Positions 35,150 to 47,385 are shown, counted from the stretch's first letter. The stretch: DNA of 64,000 bases from Hyposmocoma kahamanoa (GCF_003589595.1 NW_020654684.1:3495793-3559792); one strand, 5' to 3'. The notes: generated by a model from the sequence alone, not told the origin. Translations and numbers: made by a program.

Positions 35150-35350
35150 CTAAGTGAAGGGCTCTCGCGCCAAGGGCCGACAAATTGGGTGGGCGAAGAA
35201 CCGCTTGATGCACCCCTTCCCCTTCGTGTCAGCCGGGTGATCTTCGTTTAGGTCAAGTGTACTCGCTAGATGCCACTTCTTACGTGATATCGTTATGTCG
35301 TATTCTGACTTGACTGCAAGTTGTTGTAGATGACGCATGACTTTACTTAC
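35150..35350 (-). CDS. Candidate alternative terminal exon or read-through frame at ratchet point 2 (unknown protein)
   Basis: Directly after the 3' splice site of ratchet point 2 the minus strand stays open for 66 codons to a TAG at 35152-35150. It starts V-S-K-V-M-R-H-L-Q-Q and contains KSEYDITISRKKWHLAS, DHPADTKGKGCIKRFF and finally PICRPLAREPFT. If the 5' half of the ratchet point is not used, this would be a terminal coding exon. If the internal donor CAC|GTAAGA (G at 35283) is used, the first 67 nt act as a cryptic exon. No known domain is recognised. The sequence is richer in GC than its surroundings. It may instead be unrelated repeat sequence, since its end recurs at 34642. Confidence 0.3.
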   Translation of the reverse strand, partial: VSKVMRHLQQLAVKSEYDITISRKKWHLASTLDLNEDHPADTKGKGCIKRFFAHPICRPLAREPFT

Positions 35351-35371
35351 CTGAAAAAAAAAAACATAAAT
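35278..35371 (-). other. Candidate recursive splice site (ratchet point) 2
   Basis: On the minus strand eleven T residues run into CAG|GTAAGTAAAG, with the junction between 35351 and 35350. A second donor, CAC|GTAAGA (35283-35278), lies 67 nt downstream and could define a cryptic recursive-splice exon. The 3' and 5' splice sites are both close to consensus. Confidence 0.65.
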
Positions 35372-38300
35372 TTTACTTCTATATGATTAACAAGCCGTGT
35401 TTTCTTTATTTTCTAGGCAAATATCAAATTGATTTTAATTCTAAGATTCGAATTCTTAGTTTAGATACTGGCCAGTTGACCAGTTATTATGACTTTATTT
35501 CCTAAATTTGGACGTAGAAGCGATCCTCAGTTAAGGAAATAAATATTTATTAAAATATTCCGCTTTGAGCGCGTTCGCGGCGGACATGACGGACCAGCCG
35601 TATCAAAGAGGGCTTCGCATTTCATTAAATAATGAACGCGAGACTCTCCCTTTGAAATGTTTCCATCTTTTTTTGCATTTCATAAATGGAATTGTGCGAA
35701 AAAAAGGAAGAGAAATGTTTTTTTTTAATTGTCTATGACGAGAAATTAATATTTCTTGAATCGAAACGACTAATGAAAACTAGAATAAATGCAAGTATTA
35801 AATACCAAAACAAAGCATGAATTTTCGACATGAAAGAAAAATCAAAAGCACCATTTATAAATTTTTCTTCGGTTTTTAATAATGAAAAGGATACCAAAAG
35901 CCGTCTGATTCAGTAGTCGATCACATCCAAAGAGGTGGAAATGCCAAAATTACAAAGTATTATTCATCAAATACAACCTTTGTTTGTTTACTCGTTGAAA
36001 ATATTAAATTTAATAAAATTGAAATCTTGAAAAAGATCAAACAACAACTTCATCATCCCCTCTAGTAAATCCCCAACTCAAACCAACTGCTAGTCTACGA
36101 CAGCAGATTAAAGAGGAAGCAAGGAGCAACTCGAACAAGTGAAGTACGTTTAATTAATTTGAAACAGATTTTAACTTCACGAAAACTAAAAAAGATATTG
36201 TCAGATGTCTGATGTTGATTGTGTGTGTGTGCGTCAAACCCGGGCTAACAGATAATTTTGATTCATAAAGAATATTACTAACATATAGATCCAATGGATT
36301 TAATATAGTGTACTGTAATGAAAGAAAAATAAGATTAAAGTATATAATAATGATCTTGTTTGTTAGAAGGAAATGACAAGCTGATTATAGCACATATCAA
36401 ATTCATAAAGTAAAATGAGACAGCAACATCTTGACTCGGGTAGCGTCGATGAATATTTCACGAGCTCAAAGAATATTGATAACGTGAGATATACTCATCA
36501 GGTGCGTCATGCGAATCACGATTTGAGTGGCTAATGAATAATGCACGAGGCACATGACGACAGTAACGAGCTATGAACTCCTGGTACTTAAGCGAGAGAA
36601 CGTCAAATAAATGGATCAAGTTTACTGATGTGCAATCATGGCGCCTTGATAGGTATAATTTTAGCAAAATAAATTTGTTGAGACACCCGTTACAATTAAT
36701 TAATTACCCGTAACGAAACTAGAAAGACTAGAAGGTGGGTAATACTTTTTTATTCAGCGACAAGACTCAGTCCATTTTATATTTTGTGTACTAGTGTTGC
36801 TACTACAATCTGATGTAATAGAATTTGTTTTTCTGAAATATATTGACCCATATAATTTCGTTTCGAAATCTAGCTTAGGTGTAAATGTGCGAGAGATCCC
36901 AAAATGAATACCCTGATGTGATCGATGGGAGGTTTGACATGTCGTTGGTGTGACGCACGACGAGTCATCCATCTATCTCTTACTATCATCATATGAGGGA
37001 CGGAAATAGCACTAGTCTGGCAGGAAAGACAGATGACGAGACGTCTGTGATAGATAGTGTTGTCGCCATCGAATAGCTCTAGAGAGGGTCAGTTCTCTAT
37101 TACGTTTTTGATTCCTGATAGAAAAGCTTTTAAATAGACTCTTTGCAATAGCGTGGTCAACTTGACCAACTATAGCAGGCACAGGTATACAAAGGGTAAA
37201 TACTTTAATTAGAAATGATTTTATAGATAGGAGCAGATCGTATATTAGTGCCCTACACAATAAAGTCTCGTGCCAAGTATATCATAATAATTAATGAGTA
37301 AAACCATGAACACTTTTGAAATATCGCGAAGCATTTGTAAGTAGCGTTATAACGAGCGGAGCAGAGTTATGGTTGAGTATTAATGAACGAATGCTCGTCG
37401 CGGGCGATACTCCAAACACGGCTGATTCGCTGCTGATTAATGACTGATCAATATTTGGCAAAACGGCGCGGAATTTCGCTATACATAAGCCATACATAGC
37501 AAAGTAGGGCGAATTGCAAATAACTTTCTTATAAAAAAGATGCACCTGTATTTCCGATTTAGTCTTTTTAATCCTTTCATACTCAAAACAAAATTTTGTG
37601 GATAGGTATTTCAGACAGATCAAGACACGCACGCGGCTTACAAGATCAAAAAACACGGTCACGGAGTTACAGCTACGGCCAGTCACATCTCTTGTATGGT
37701 AGTTCTGAACATTTTTTTTCCCTAACGGTGGCATAAATGCTGGATTTAGAAAACATTATGTTATGTGTAAATTAAAAGTAATTTTTATTGTCACACAACA
37801 AACGGTTGACCATCAATATTTCATTCCTTGTTTCACATAACGACACAACACGAGCATCACATGCTCAGTGTCCATTTCAATGAAAGTCATCAAAGTGTAG
37901 TTTCCGTTCACAAAATGCAGTGGAAATCAGGAATGGCGAAGTTTTCCAAATTAAAGCTCTATTGTGAACCACGTTTCACGAAGCTATTGGGAAATGGATC
38001 GGCTATTTTTGCATCTCTATATTGAGATTGTTTGTAATGAAATGTATATATTGCGAATGCGGTTATGCCATCGGCCTTTGAGTAACTTTAAACGATGTAT
38101 ATGGGGTAACTTAAATCAGTAAATAAAAGCATCTAATTCAAATTAAATTACAAAAGACATCGTGGATTTAACAGATTTCTTGATGTGCCAAAATCTCGAC
38201 AAGTTCCACAATACCGAGGTACTATACAACGAAGGAGATTATTACGTTTGAACATCCAAAGAACGTCCCTTGTCGCTACCCCATGTCATTCTACACAATA

Positions 38301-40083
38301 GCGGCCAAATTTATCGAATCGAGGCATTATATTTGAATATCTCAAGTCTTGTACAATTTATATTCTCCTGGTACCTCGAAGGCGATTTAAATTTCAATAG
38401 TTTAAATTGGAGTTTAAATTATAAACAAAGCTAGTTTGGACAAAGATAGTTTAGAATATTGGATTAGTTTCCGATTATTGGGTTTGGTAAAGTTATTTGT
38501 TCAGTTTATAGAATAGACTATAGATAGATGGATTACACAATACCTATAATCATGCATGACTTGGCAACAAGTAGCAACAATGAATAAAATTGTGCCAAAC
38601 ACAAAAAACACAAAAGTTTTCAAATATTGTAAAATTGTACTAAGTAAACATAAAACACAAGTATCACGCACCTTTTAAAGGATACGAAACGATTCCTATT
38701 TCGTTTTGAATCCGAAACTCGAACACATTAGGCTGAATTTCCATTTAAAAAGTCCCGTGTGGGAGCAGCCGCGAACTTCCGACGACTTTCCCGATACTTT
38801 TACTAACGAGATTTCAATAAGTCCGATACGTGAGATATCTACAATGTCATTAACATACATTGTGTACGGCGTGTGAGTAAGAAGTATTTGTCGCTATCGG
38901 ATTGCATTCGGGTTCTATTGAATTGAGACCAAAACAGAAAAACACCCTCCAATCACTACTGCTTTGAAGGTCTACGCACACGAAATATGTTTACGCGTAA
39001 ATGACTTAACGCGATAAAGACGAGTTCAGTTGATTTGATTAAAGGGTTATTTCTTCTAATAAAACTTACTAATTTCAGCAAACACTGGTTTCCCACTCCA
39101 CATTCGACAGATGTACACTGCACACAATATTTATAACGTGATTATAAAACATGAATATCTATTAATAAAGTAATTTAACTAGTTTACACTTGTCTTTATA
39201 ATTATTTATTTATGCATGTTATTGTATTTAGTGTACACATGTCAGTATATATCAACTTTCACACACGCGTTACGTATGTATGTAATGTTTGCGTTCGAGA
39301 CTGTGCTTGTATCGGAATTGCTGAAAACCAGCACTACCGGTCAGACTTACACTCCGTAACTGAATGGTGAGCAATCTGTACAGGTTTATGCACATTGTTT
39401 CGTTTTGTTAACTGTAAATTAAAAAGTGAAAGAATAAATAAAAAGAAAATAAAAAGTTATTATTATTATCACGTATTGTATGTAGTTTTAAGCATTTGTG
39501 TGCAAGGATATAAATAATAAATTAATAATAATCGTTTATTTCTCCTTCCACAAAGTAATAAGACTAGGTACTTACTAAAAAAAAATACGAATTATGTAAT
39601 AATGTAACATTATTCTTCAATAGCTGTTATTGGAAATACGAAACGAACAAAATTACTTTATTATATCGTTAATTTTTCAATCTACATAGGTATATTTAGC
39701 ATTCAAGTGGGAGTCATTAATGATTTTCTGATTGGTTCGATAAAAAAATTAATACACTAACGCTTACAACCGACAGTAAAACGCTTCAAACAAAATAATA
39801 TTAATTGTAATATATTTACGACTTAGAACAAACTTAGAACACTTATAGGAAACCTATAACTAGTGATGGTGAAGTGAAAAACCATTATATGAGTATTCTA
39901 GACAGTGGTGTTTCTTTCAGTCGGGGCCACCAGTATATCATGACGAAACGAATGAACCGTTTTAGTTAGTAGATGACTGGTTTTATCGTACACTAGTTGG
40001 AAAACTTATTACAGTGATTGCTTATGTGCGTCTTTAAGCTATCTTACGGTGGTTAGTCGTTACATTGCTTGCACTAACTTACT
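35372..40083. other. 4.7-kb stretch with no recognised gene or element
   Basis: AT-rich, probably intronic. The largest frame, minus 37734-37291 (147 codons), shows no motif I know and has the composition of a chance frame. A 16-bp match to the CpG-rich block at 3202 lies at 37427-37442. Confidence 0.5.
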
Positions 40084-40303
40084 TAACTGTCTCCATGGCC
40101 GAACGGTTATCATGCCGGACTACCACGCAGAGGTCCCAGGTTCGATTCCCGGGTCGGGAGAAATATTTGTATGGCCTACATTTAGTTCTCTCGTGAGTTT
40201 GGGTGTAATTTGTGGTTGTCTATGTGTGTGTGTCCATGACACCCGCGACACAGGGTTTCCCTAGTGCGGGGCCATGTTGAGTGTGTGCGTTATTACTAAG
40301 AGT
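40084..40303 (+). mobile_element. S1 tRNA-derived SINE, full length
   Basis: A box TGGCCGAACGG and B box GGTTCGATTCC are perfect. All body blocks are present (CTCTCGTGAGTTTGGG, CCCGCGACACAGGG, GTGCGGGGCCATG). The tail is reduced to TTATTACTAAG before the R1-like fragment begins, so the SINE lies against the truncated 5' end of that LINE. Confidence 0.87.
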
Positions 40304-41339
40304 GTGGGGGGTCCCACACTAGCGTCTTTCGAGCGTCAGCGTATTGCCAACGTACGCACAACGTCGACATGACGTACGTGCGACCGCCTGACCGACTGAC
40401 GGGCGTCCGGCGTTGCAGAGCCATGCTCAATGGCGTGCAGCGCCGCATGGCCATAAGGATCGCACGAGGATACCGCACCGTATCCTTAGACGCGGCGACT
40501 GTCCTGGCGCGGTTTCCCCCGCTGGACATTCTGGCGGAGATGGACGCGCGTATTTACATGCGCCTCCGCCAGGCGGAAGAAGCTGCGCCGCCGGAAGTGC
40601 GGTGGCAGGAGCGCCGACGGGCGTTCGAGAAGTGACGCGAGAGGCTGGAACAGCCGTGGATCTCGCGCCAGCGCGCCGTCGGCGCGATCCTGCCCAACCT
40701 TGAAGTCTGGTTGAGCCAGCGAAAGTGTGTCACCACGTTCCGACTGACACAGATACTCACCGGGCACGGATGCTTCGGTGAGTATCTGAATCGGATCGGA
40801 CGCGAGTCGACGACGCAGTGCCACCACTGTGGGAGGGACCAGGATTCCGCCCAGCACACGCTGGAGGAGTGCCCCGCATGGGCCTCCGAGCGGAACATCG
40901 TGGTTGCCCGGATCGGGCGAGATCTCTCTCCGCCAGGCATAGTAGCGGCTATGTTGGCGGATCAAGAGTCCCATGAGGCAGTGGTCTCCTTCTGTGAAGC
41001 GGTGATGCTTCAGAAGGAGGTCGCCGAGCGTGATCGGGAGAGGGCCGATCCCGCTCGGCGGCGGCGTACCTTCGCGGCTGCGGGCGATCGAAGCGGGGGC
41101 TCCGTTCGCCAGTAAGTTAGGCAGCCGCGAGGAGGACGACGGGGCGGTGTGGCCCGCTTCGTCGTGAGGAGAGGAGGGGGAGGACGTAGCTCCTCCAAGG
41201 TGCTGGGGGGGTTCCGGTGCGCCAAGTCGATCCCGGATCCTTCCCACTAGAGCACCCGAGAAGGCCACCGTGGGGTTTTAGCCGGTAGAAGTCCCGCGGC
41301 GGAGAGGTATCCTAGGAGGATTTCCCCACGCAAAAAAAA
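40304..41339 (+). pseudogene. R1-like non-LTR retrotransposon, 3' end (copy 2), one stop from an open frame
   Basis: A GC-rich island. One reading frame, 40369-41115, runs 248 codons to its natural stop with a single internal TGA (40633-40635), where a Trp codon is likely in the family. It encodes the end of R1-type ORF2: RRMAIRIARGYRTVS, LTQILTGHGCFGEYLNRIG, and a zinc knuckle CHHC-x8-H-x4-C in which all four ligands are present (CHHCGRDQDSAQHTLEEC). A GC-rich 3' UTR follows and ends in eight A residues (41332-41339). The reverse transcriptase and endonuclease are missing by 5' truncation. It is much better preserved than copy 1, so it is probably a younger insertion. Confidence 0.85.
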
Positions 41340-41910
41340 CGCGAACGCGACACAACGCCAGCCATTTATGCCATCATAAACCCGACGATGTTCGTTCTTT
41401 GACAAGACGCTGACGCTTAGACAGACACGTCTCAAAGACGCGCATATTGAGTAAATAACCAGAAATAAAGACGAAGTAAGGGCCATCCATCCCTGGCACC
41501 TCATCAGGCAAATGGGCCTTATATCACTTTTAAATATCAACTCTTGTTTGCACTGAAATCACAAATTAGAAAACTGAAATAGTATAGCGCCAACAACTGA
41601 CCTGTGTGTACGTCTTGGTATATTCCAAAAATATCCTATATTTATTGAATTAAAGACAATATCTCCAAAAATGGGGCTGTTCCATTGGTGGTGCGGAAAA
41701 AACAGCAAATCATCTAATTACAAAACAAACGGAATCTTATTTCATCGGTAATTCAACATGTAATTTTTAATTTTCGAGTTAAAATGGTCGATTTGACCCG
41801 TCAATTGTTTCGAATTCGGGCTGGCCAATCGGAGCGCAGTTGTCACCGTAATGATTTGGTAGAATAGGTTTCAAACAAATTAAATGACATTTCGTCTCTA
41901 TTTCTGGTTA
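41340..41910. other. Stretch with no recognised gene
   Basis: No element recognised between the LINE tail and the mariner left end. Confidence 0.5.
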
Positions 41911-41912
41911 TA

Positions 41913-43111
41913 CATAGGGCGCACTATAAGTTTTCGGAACTGGCCACTTACATGAACAATATTTAAAAAATAATTATAACATTTCAAAATGGAACTCTTT
42001 GGCTGTAGAATACAGTTTGTTGCACCTCACTGTCACTTGCTTTTACATGGTGGTGTCATTTCAGAAATTGGTTGATTACATCACCATGGATTTAATTCGC
42101 AAAAATTTTCGTAGTATGAATTTCTACAACTTTAAGTGTAATCGAACAGCTCAGCGTAGCTTCGCTCGGCTTTAAACTGCTTCTGGCGATGAAGCACCAT
42201 GCAAGGCGACCATTTATAGCTGGTTTGCAGAATTCAAACGCGGTCGTCTGAACCTCAGTGATGAATTTCGTGATGGTCACCCGTCCACTGCTGTGAACAA
42301 CAAAAACATCGATGCTGTGCGCCGTATGATCAAAACAGACAGACATGACATACCATGATATTCGGGTATCCTTAGGCATACGCATGAGTCATATACAATC
42401 AATACTACACAAACATTTGGGTGTGAAAAGGCTGTGCTCTCGGTGGATCCCACACAATTTGACCGAAGCACAATAAACGGATTGCGACATTTGGTGTAAT
42501 GCCATGCTTACCAGATTCAACGAAGGGCGTCAAATTAGGTATGGGACATAATAACAGGTGACGAAACATGGATTTATAGTTACAATCCCAAAACAAAGCA
42601 GCAATCGAGCGTATGGGTCTTTCGAGATGAGCCGAAACCAACCACAGTGGCGCGTAAAGTGCCTCTAAGCGAATGATTGCATCTTTTTTTAATAAAACTG
42701 GACACGTGGCTACTGTTGCTTTGGAGAAGCGTTGTACCGTGAATAGTGATTGGTACACGACCATTTGTTTGCCGGAAGTTATTGACAAACTCCGTAAAAA
42801 TAACCGTATCATCTTGCACCACGGTAATGCCAGTTCTCACACGGCCAGACAGACAAATGAATTTTTGAAGGTGAACAACGTTGACCTTATGAGCCATCCC
42901 GCGTACAGTCCCGACCTGGCACCTTGTGACTTTAATTTATTTCCAAAAATTTTTTTTAAGAACCAGTTTCAAGTTCATTTTCAAAATTGGTTCAATCGTA
43001 TGAAAAATGCATTAACGCTAACGGAGAATGTTTTGAGAAACAATAAATTCATTTCTGACCATTTATAGTATTTTTTCTTATTCATTCCGGAAACTTATAG
43101 TGCACCCCACG
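41913..43111 (+). pseudogene. Mariner transposon, end to end, inactive transposase
   Basis: Complete 1199-bp element flanked by TA (41911-41912 and 43112-43113). Its inverted ends begin CATAGGGCGCACTATAAG and CGTGGGGTGCACTATAAG. The transposase starts at 42086 (MDLIRKNFRS) and carries LSDEFRDGHPSTAVNN, ITGDETWIY with the first catalytic Asp (42560), HGNASSHT and YSPDLAPCDF. The second catalytic Asp codon reads GGT, Gly (42823-42825). The third Asp lies exactly 34 residues later (42928-42930), as in DD34D mariners. There are several frameshifts and stops, and a C-terminal deletion before NWFNRM. It is incapable of making active transposase. It belongs to the same family as 23411-24031. Confidence 0.92.
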
Positions 43112-45516
43112 TATAGTCGATGGTCGATTCTGACAGCAGTCACCAAATATATAAAGAACGATAGTTTAAAAACCAATATTTGTATCAACCTCTCCAGCTA
43201 ACTCCTTTTATTATTATCGCTATATCCTACCTAAAAGGGTTTTGTACAATTACCTACGATGGTTTCGACTATCTATGGTTTTTGACCATAGAACAGCACC
43301 TGTTCCTAAGCTGTAGAGAACTTGGCATAGTGTGCAATAAACGTTGTTTGAGCTTAAGGTGTAGGCTAATGTTGAATCGAAACTAATTGACAAATCACTT
43401 AACTACAAATCCAATGACGTCAAATGGGTATTAACTTGTCAGGCTTCTGTCAAACTTGTCGCTGCCTGGGTATTACAGTTTGACACTCTGACAGATATAG
43501 ATGACAAAATTCTTCAGTTTGATTTTGGTAGCTGAGCGCATTTAGCACACGTCCAATGCAAACGCAATGGGAATTTCGGCGTAACGTCAGATAAGTGCCT
43601 CTCTGAGGTACTTCTTCAGTACATTTTATATTTCTTCTGAGAGCCATCCGTCACTTACAAGAAAACGCATCATTGTAATGTGTTTCTACCGTTACCATAT
43701 TTTAAAAAGTCAAACAATATCATAAATTTATACGAACGACTGTGGGGAGAAATGTAGGAAATGGTCGACCTCGGTGTGTGTGTGTGTGCGTGTGTGTGTG
43801 TATATACCAGAATGAGGACGTCCTTAAAAAGACAGAATTATAAGTCTTTGATATTTACTTTCACTCGCACGAAGCGTTCTGCGTCTTACTTCCTAATGCT
43901 TTGCTTACGGCAAAGGAATGGAATACACTACCGGGATCATCACTTCCCGAAAAGTACAAGAGTCAGTGGGCATCTCTCGCTTAGCATCGTTCAAAAGTAC
44001 CATTAATAAACAGGGGGTCAGAAAACACTATACGACTCATGGAAGGTCCGTAGTCACTGCCTAACCCAGAGAGAAACGAACGTGAAGGTATAATGTATAC
44101 GAAAAGTCTATGTGTCTATAGTGTATCGTATTGATATTGTTTGACTATATTGTAATTAATCATGGTACGAAAACGTATTATTATTTTGTTTAATTTGTCT
44201 AAAGATTTTGGAAATATTCACGAATACAAAGTACTACGTCTAAATTAAATCGAACTGACGACATCAAAGGCAAGTAGGCAAGCAAAAAATTGTAAAAAAA
44301 AAGTAAAAAATTGTTTTCGCATTGTCTTAGAGAATTTTAAACGTGAATAGAAATACCTATATGATTGAATAAATCACACACATCCCCATCAAAGCACATC
44401 ATCAGAGTACGTGTATTAATATTTATGATTGAATCCACTTTGATCCTGGTAAGGCGCAACCCGTGTTTGCCGATAACGCCAAACAGCCTGTAAACAAGCT
44501 AATTCAATTAAAGTATGTGCATTTATTAAAAGTTGGCGCGAGCGTGGAGCTCATTCCCGATTCGGAATGTTCCGCACAAAACACAAATGGATATTATAAA
44601 TGTATTACAAAGTATTATAGAAATTTGGCACATTATACGTTGCTTTCGAAATTCAAGGCGTAGCTTACAATAAGCATAAAACATGTGCTACAGAAACTTT
44701 GTATTATTCAAAATAATATATCAAAATAATATAATAACTTTTTAATATAATATAATAAGGAAAAGGTTTTTCTTTTTCATTGAGAAGTAATCTTTTTAAA
44801 TGCCAAACACTCCTGAGTGTCGGCACAATGATTTCTTTTTATCATTTCACATTATGCGTATCTGAACTTCAGCCTTAAAATGAATTGAAATTATTTTTAT
44901 GCGACATTTGTGCAGTATCCGAGCGTTTGCTCGTTCATGTACGTTTTCAAGTAGTGCCTGTACTAGTCGATGGTCTTTCGTTCATTTTGTCGATATATTT
45001 CTTACATCGAAAAGTGTTTTTTTTTTATTATCGAATTTGGTAAGTGAAGGTTTGTAAGCAGTATATTCATAAATACGTCGTTGTTCATTGATGAATTATT
45101 CAGGATAAAAAACAGTTTTTGCGCAAAATTATTGAAATATCTTCATCGAACAAAGTATCGATTACTCCTCTGTGAATTTTGCTATTCCACCACATCTTGG
45201 GAGTCATTTTCTCGTTCTGATATGAGGCACCCAAAGGTGGACATGTAACCTCTTTACATACAAATCTGTGACTCCACTGTATCTTTCTTTGCTTCATTAA
45301 GAATTAGTTTTATCGAAATAAGAAAAAAAGTGCTATCAACGGAAGTAGTGATAATCACGTTGGTATCATTGTTAAAAACATCCTTGACTTTGACTTGATT
45401 TTGACTCAAATGTAAGAAAAGGAGTGTATTAGTGTAAATCCAGAATCTTAATAAATCCGACTATAGATAATGTCTTCTCTGGTTTTATTTCTTCTTTGTA
45501 CGTCCACATAGCAGCA
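43112..45516. other. 2.4-kb stretch with a TG microsatellite, no recognised gene
   Basis: Contains (TG)n at 43774-43806. The minus-strand frame 45297-45100 (MKQRKIQWSHRFVCKEV, CPPLGASYQNEKMTPKMWW) looks somewhat protein-like, but I recognise no family and see no splice signals that would support it. Confidence 0.45.
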
Positions 45517-45820
45517 GTAGAGCTCCTTGTGAAAGAGTTGGTCCAGGGAAGTACTGCCACGTTACCCATTTCTGCCGTCAAGTAGTAAGTTAGCATTACT
45601 GCGTTCCGATTTAGAAGGGTAAGGGTGCTGGTGAAATTACAGGCACATGGAACTTGTCAACTTATGTGTCAGGGTGACGGGCGCAGTGGCAGTGCCCCTC
45701 AGATCTTTGCGATTTGAAGCTCTTAGTGGCTCTGCAACTACAGGCGTGGAACTTACCACCAGGCGCAATACTTGTTCGTCCCGTCACTTGATATTATAAT
45801 AATAAAAAAAAACCAGAAAC
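45517..45820 (+). repeat. RA interspersed repeat, copy 7, full length
   Basis: Runs from the 5' hairpin region GTAGAGCTCCTTGTGAAAG through CCAGGGAAGTACTGCCAC, GGTGAAATTACAGGCACATG, GGTGACGGGCGCAGTGGC and CAGATCTTTGCGATTTG to CGTCCCGTCACTT and the tail GATATTATAATAAT plus nine A. The A-rich tail sets the orientation of the family and suggests retroposition, but no polymerase III boxes are evident. Confidence 0.82.
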
Positions 45821-45937
45821 CATTTGCAAGTGATACAGTAAATACTAGGCTATTACTCCAGTACACTTTTAATTTTGATATACACCAAACTGATCTTAAT
45901 TTATTAATATATTACCATCTTTGTTTTTGTTCTACAG

Positions 45938-46000
45938 GAACGCCCCTCACCGGTGCAGGTTTTAATTGTTATTGGCAGACAGACACTCTACTGGTTGACA
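45938..46000 (+). CDS. Candidate 63-nt internal exon (unknown protein)
   Basis: A strong acceptor, CTTTGTTTTTGTTCTACAG, ends at 45937, with branch-like CTTAAT upstream. Exactly 63 nt later, ACA|GTGAGT at 46001 is a strong donor. The exon length is a multiple of three, and two frames stay open: ERPSPVQVLIVIGRQTLYW... in phase 0 and TPLTGAGFNCYWQTDTLLVD in phase 1. I recognise neither. The plus orientation is opposite to the ratchet points, so it would belong to a different gene, or the signals occur by chance. Confidence 0.35.
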
Positions 46001-46006
46001 GTGAGT

Positions 46007-46944
46007 CATACGGACGTCCAAACACTACAAGCGTAGTGTATTAGTAAAATCAGTAAAAAAAGCGTTTGCTATAAAACTAGTTAACTAGAGAAGAATAAAG
46101 CAAGAAGAATGATAAAGAATCCAGTAAAAAAAAAAAACAAAAAACCACAGATATGTATGTAAGGAAACTACATCTCCACCTATTACAAATGTCTCATGCC
46201 AGAAATGAAAGAGATCAAAACTTCCGATGATATATGGACGGTATTTGTGTACCAAATAAATTGAGTTAATTGCAATTCATTCTGATAAAAAAGCGAAAGA
46301 TACCAAAAACAGAATGGAGAAAGTCCCTTCCCTTGTACCTCCACCTACCTCGTCAATCACTCCCGACGCGGAATTTGCAACTTTTGTCAACTCACTCAAT
46401 TTATTTGTCCCACTTTTTCTTATTCCTTTTTTAGACCTATCTTTCAATTGTTCGCGTATATATTTTATCCTTTCCTTTGCATTCTTTTTTCATTTATCTT
46501 ATCATTACAATATTTGCGTTTTCATTTGAGACACGTGAATTGTATATGAAAAAAATTGCGTGTTTTTTATGTTTGTTAGTAATCCACATTATACATGTTG
46601 CACCACCATATAGCACGTATCCTATTGTACACCTACCTAATGGTTTACGGCCCAGCTCCTCACATGCGTCAATCTTACAAGCATCTTACAGAGTTTTTTG
46701 CTTCGGTGCTGTTTACTTCCAAGTTCTTCATTATTATTGCTAATATAAATCAGTAAAATTTGAGTATTTTTTAGGTGGAATATTTTATTTATCTCAGGTA
46801 CTATAAGGACAATAGATTTATTATAACTTTAAGTGAGTTTATTATAACATATATTTATAATTATAATATATATTTATTATTTTGTGATATCTTTTGGAGC
46901 TACTCGAGACGCGTCAGACAAATACTATGATTAAAATGTAGCGA
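46007..46944. other. Stretch with no recognised gene
   Basis: AT-rich, chance frames only. Confidence 0.5.
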
Positions 46945-47091
46945 GTTTCAAAAAGGCAGGGTCTGAAAAACAGCTTAAGCTGAGACTCTATCCTTTTTAT
47001 CTACACAGTATCTATAAGTGATGTTATTTACGACTAAATTGTTTTGTAAATGTAGATGAATAAAGTTCTTTATTATTATTATTATTATTAA
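46945..47091 (+). repeat. Probable retroposon 3' end with (TTA)n tail
   Basis: GGGTCTGAAAAACAGC and GCTGAGACTCTATCC are followed by AATAAAGTTCTTTATT and a TTA microsatellite (47069-47091). A polyadenylation signal directly before a trinucleotide tail is typical of a 5'-truncated LINE end. No protein remnant supports it. Confidence 0.35.
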
Positions 47092-47149
47092 AATGGACCG
47101 TTATTATTTTTTTGTTTCTGTTTGTACTTGGTTACATCGTGCAAATCAC

Positions 47150-47385
47150 TCGACGACCTCTGAACTAGCGGCTTGCACACCGGTTTTCATGGTGTTGATG
47201 TCTGTGAGGTCGCGGATTTGATCTCCGGCCGGGTCAATGTAGAAAACTAACTTTTCTATATTGTCTCCGGCTCGGGTCTAGGTGGTCCCGTCGTTGTAAC
47301 ACAAGTGCTTTAGTTACTTGCTTTTGGATCAGAGCAACGTGATGTGGTTTAATATTTATTTATTATTCTATTTATCGTAAATAAA
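47150..47385 (+). mobile_element. Second tRNA-related SINE family
   Basis: GCGGCTTGCACACCGG begins a head with a degenerate B-box region (GGATTTGATCTCCGGCCGGG). The body contains TCGGGTCTAGGTGGTCCCGT, CACAAGTGCTTTAG and GGATCAGAGCAACGTG and ends in an ATTTATTTATT tail. I recognise this body from short retroposons common in lepidopteran genomes. It differs from S1. Confidence 0.55.

Noticed and set aside
37291..37734. 147-codon minus-strand open frame
   Set aside because: No recognisable domain and no flanking splice signals; treated as chance.
43774..43806. TG repeat as a regulatory Z-DNA element
   Set aside because: An ordinary dinucleotide microsatellite with no nearby promoter evidence.
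45100..45297. Minus-strand 65-codon frame with protein-like composition
   Set aside because: No known family and no convincing acceptor or donor; kept only as a note in the surrounding stretch.
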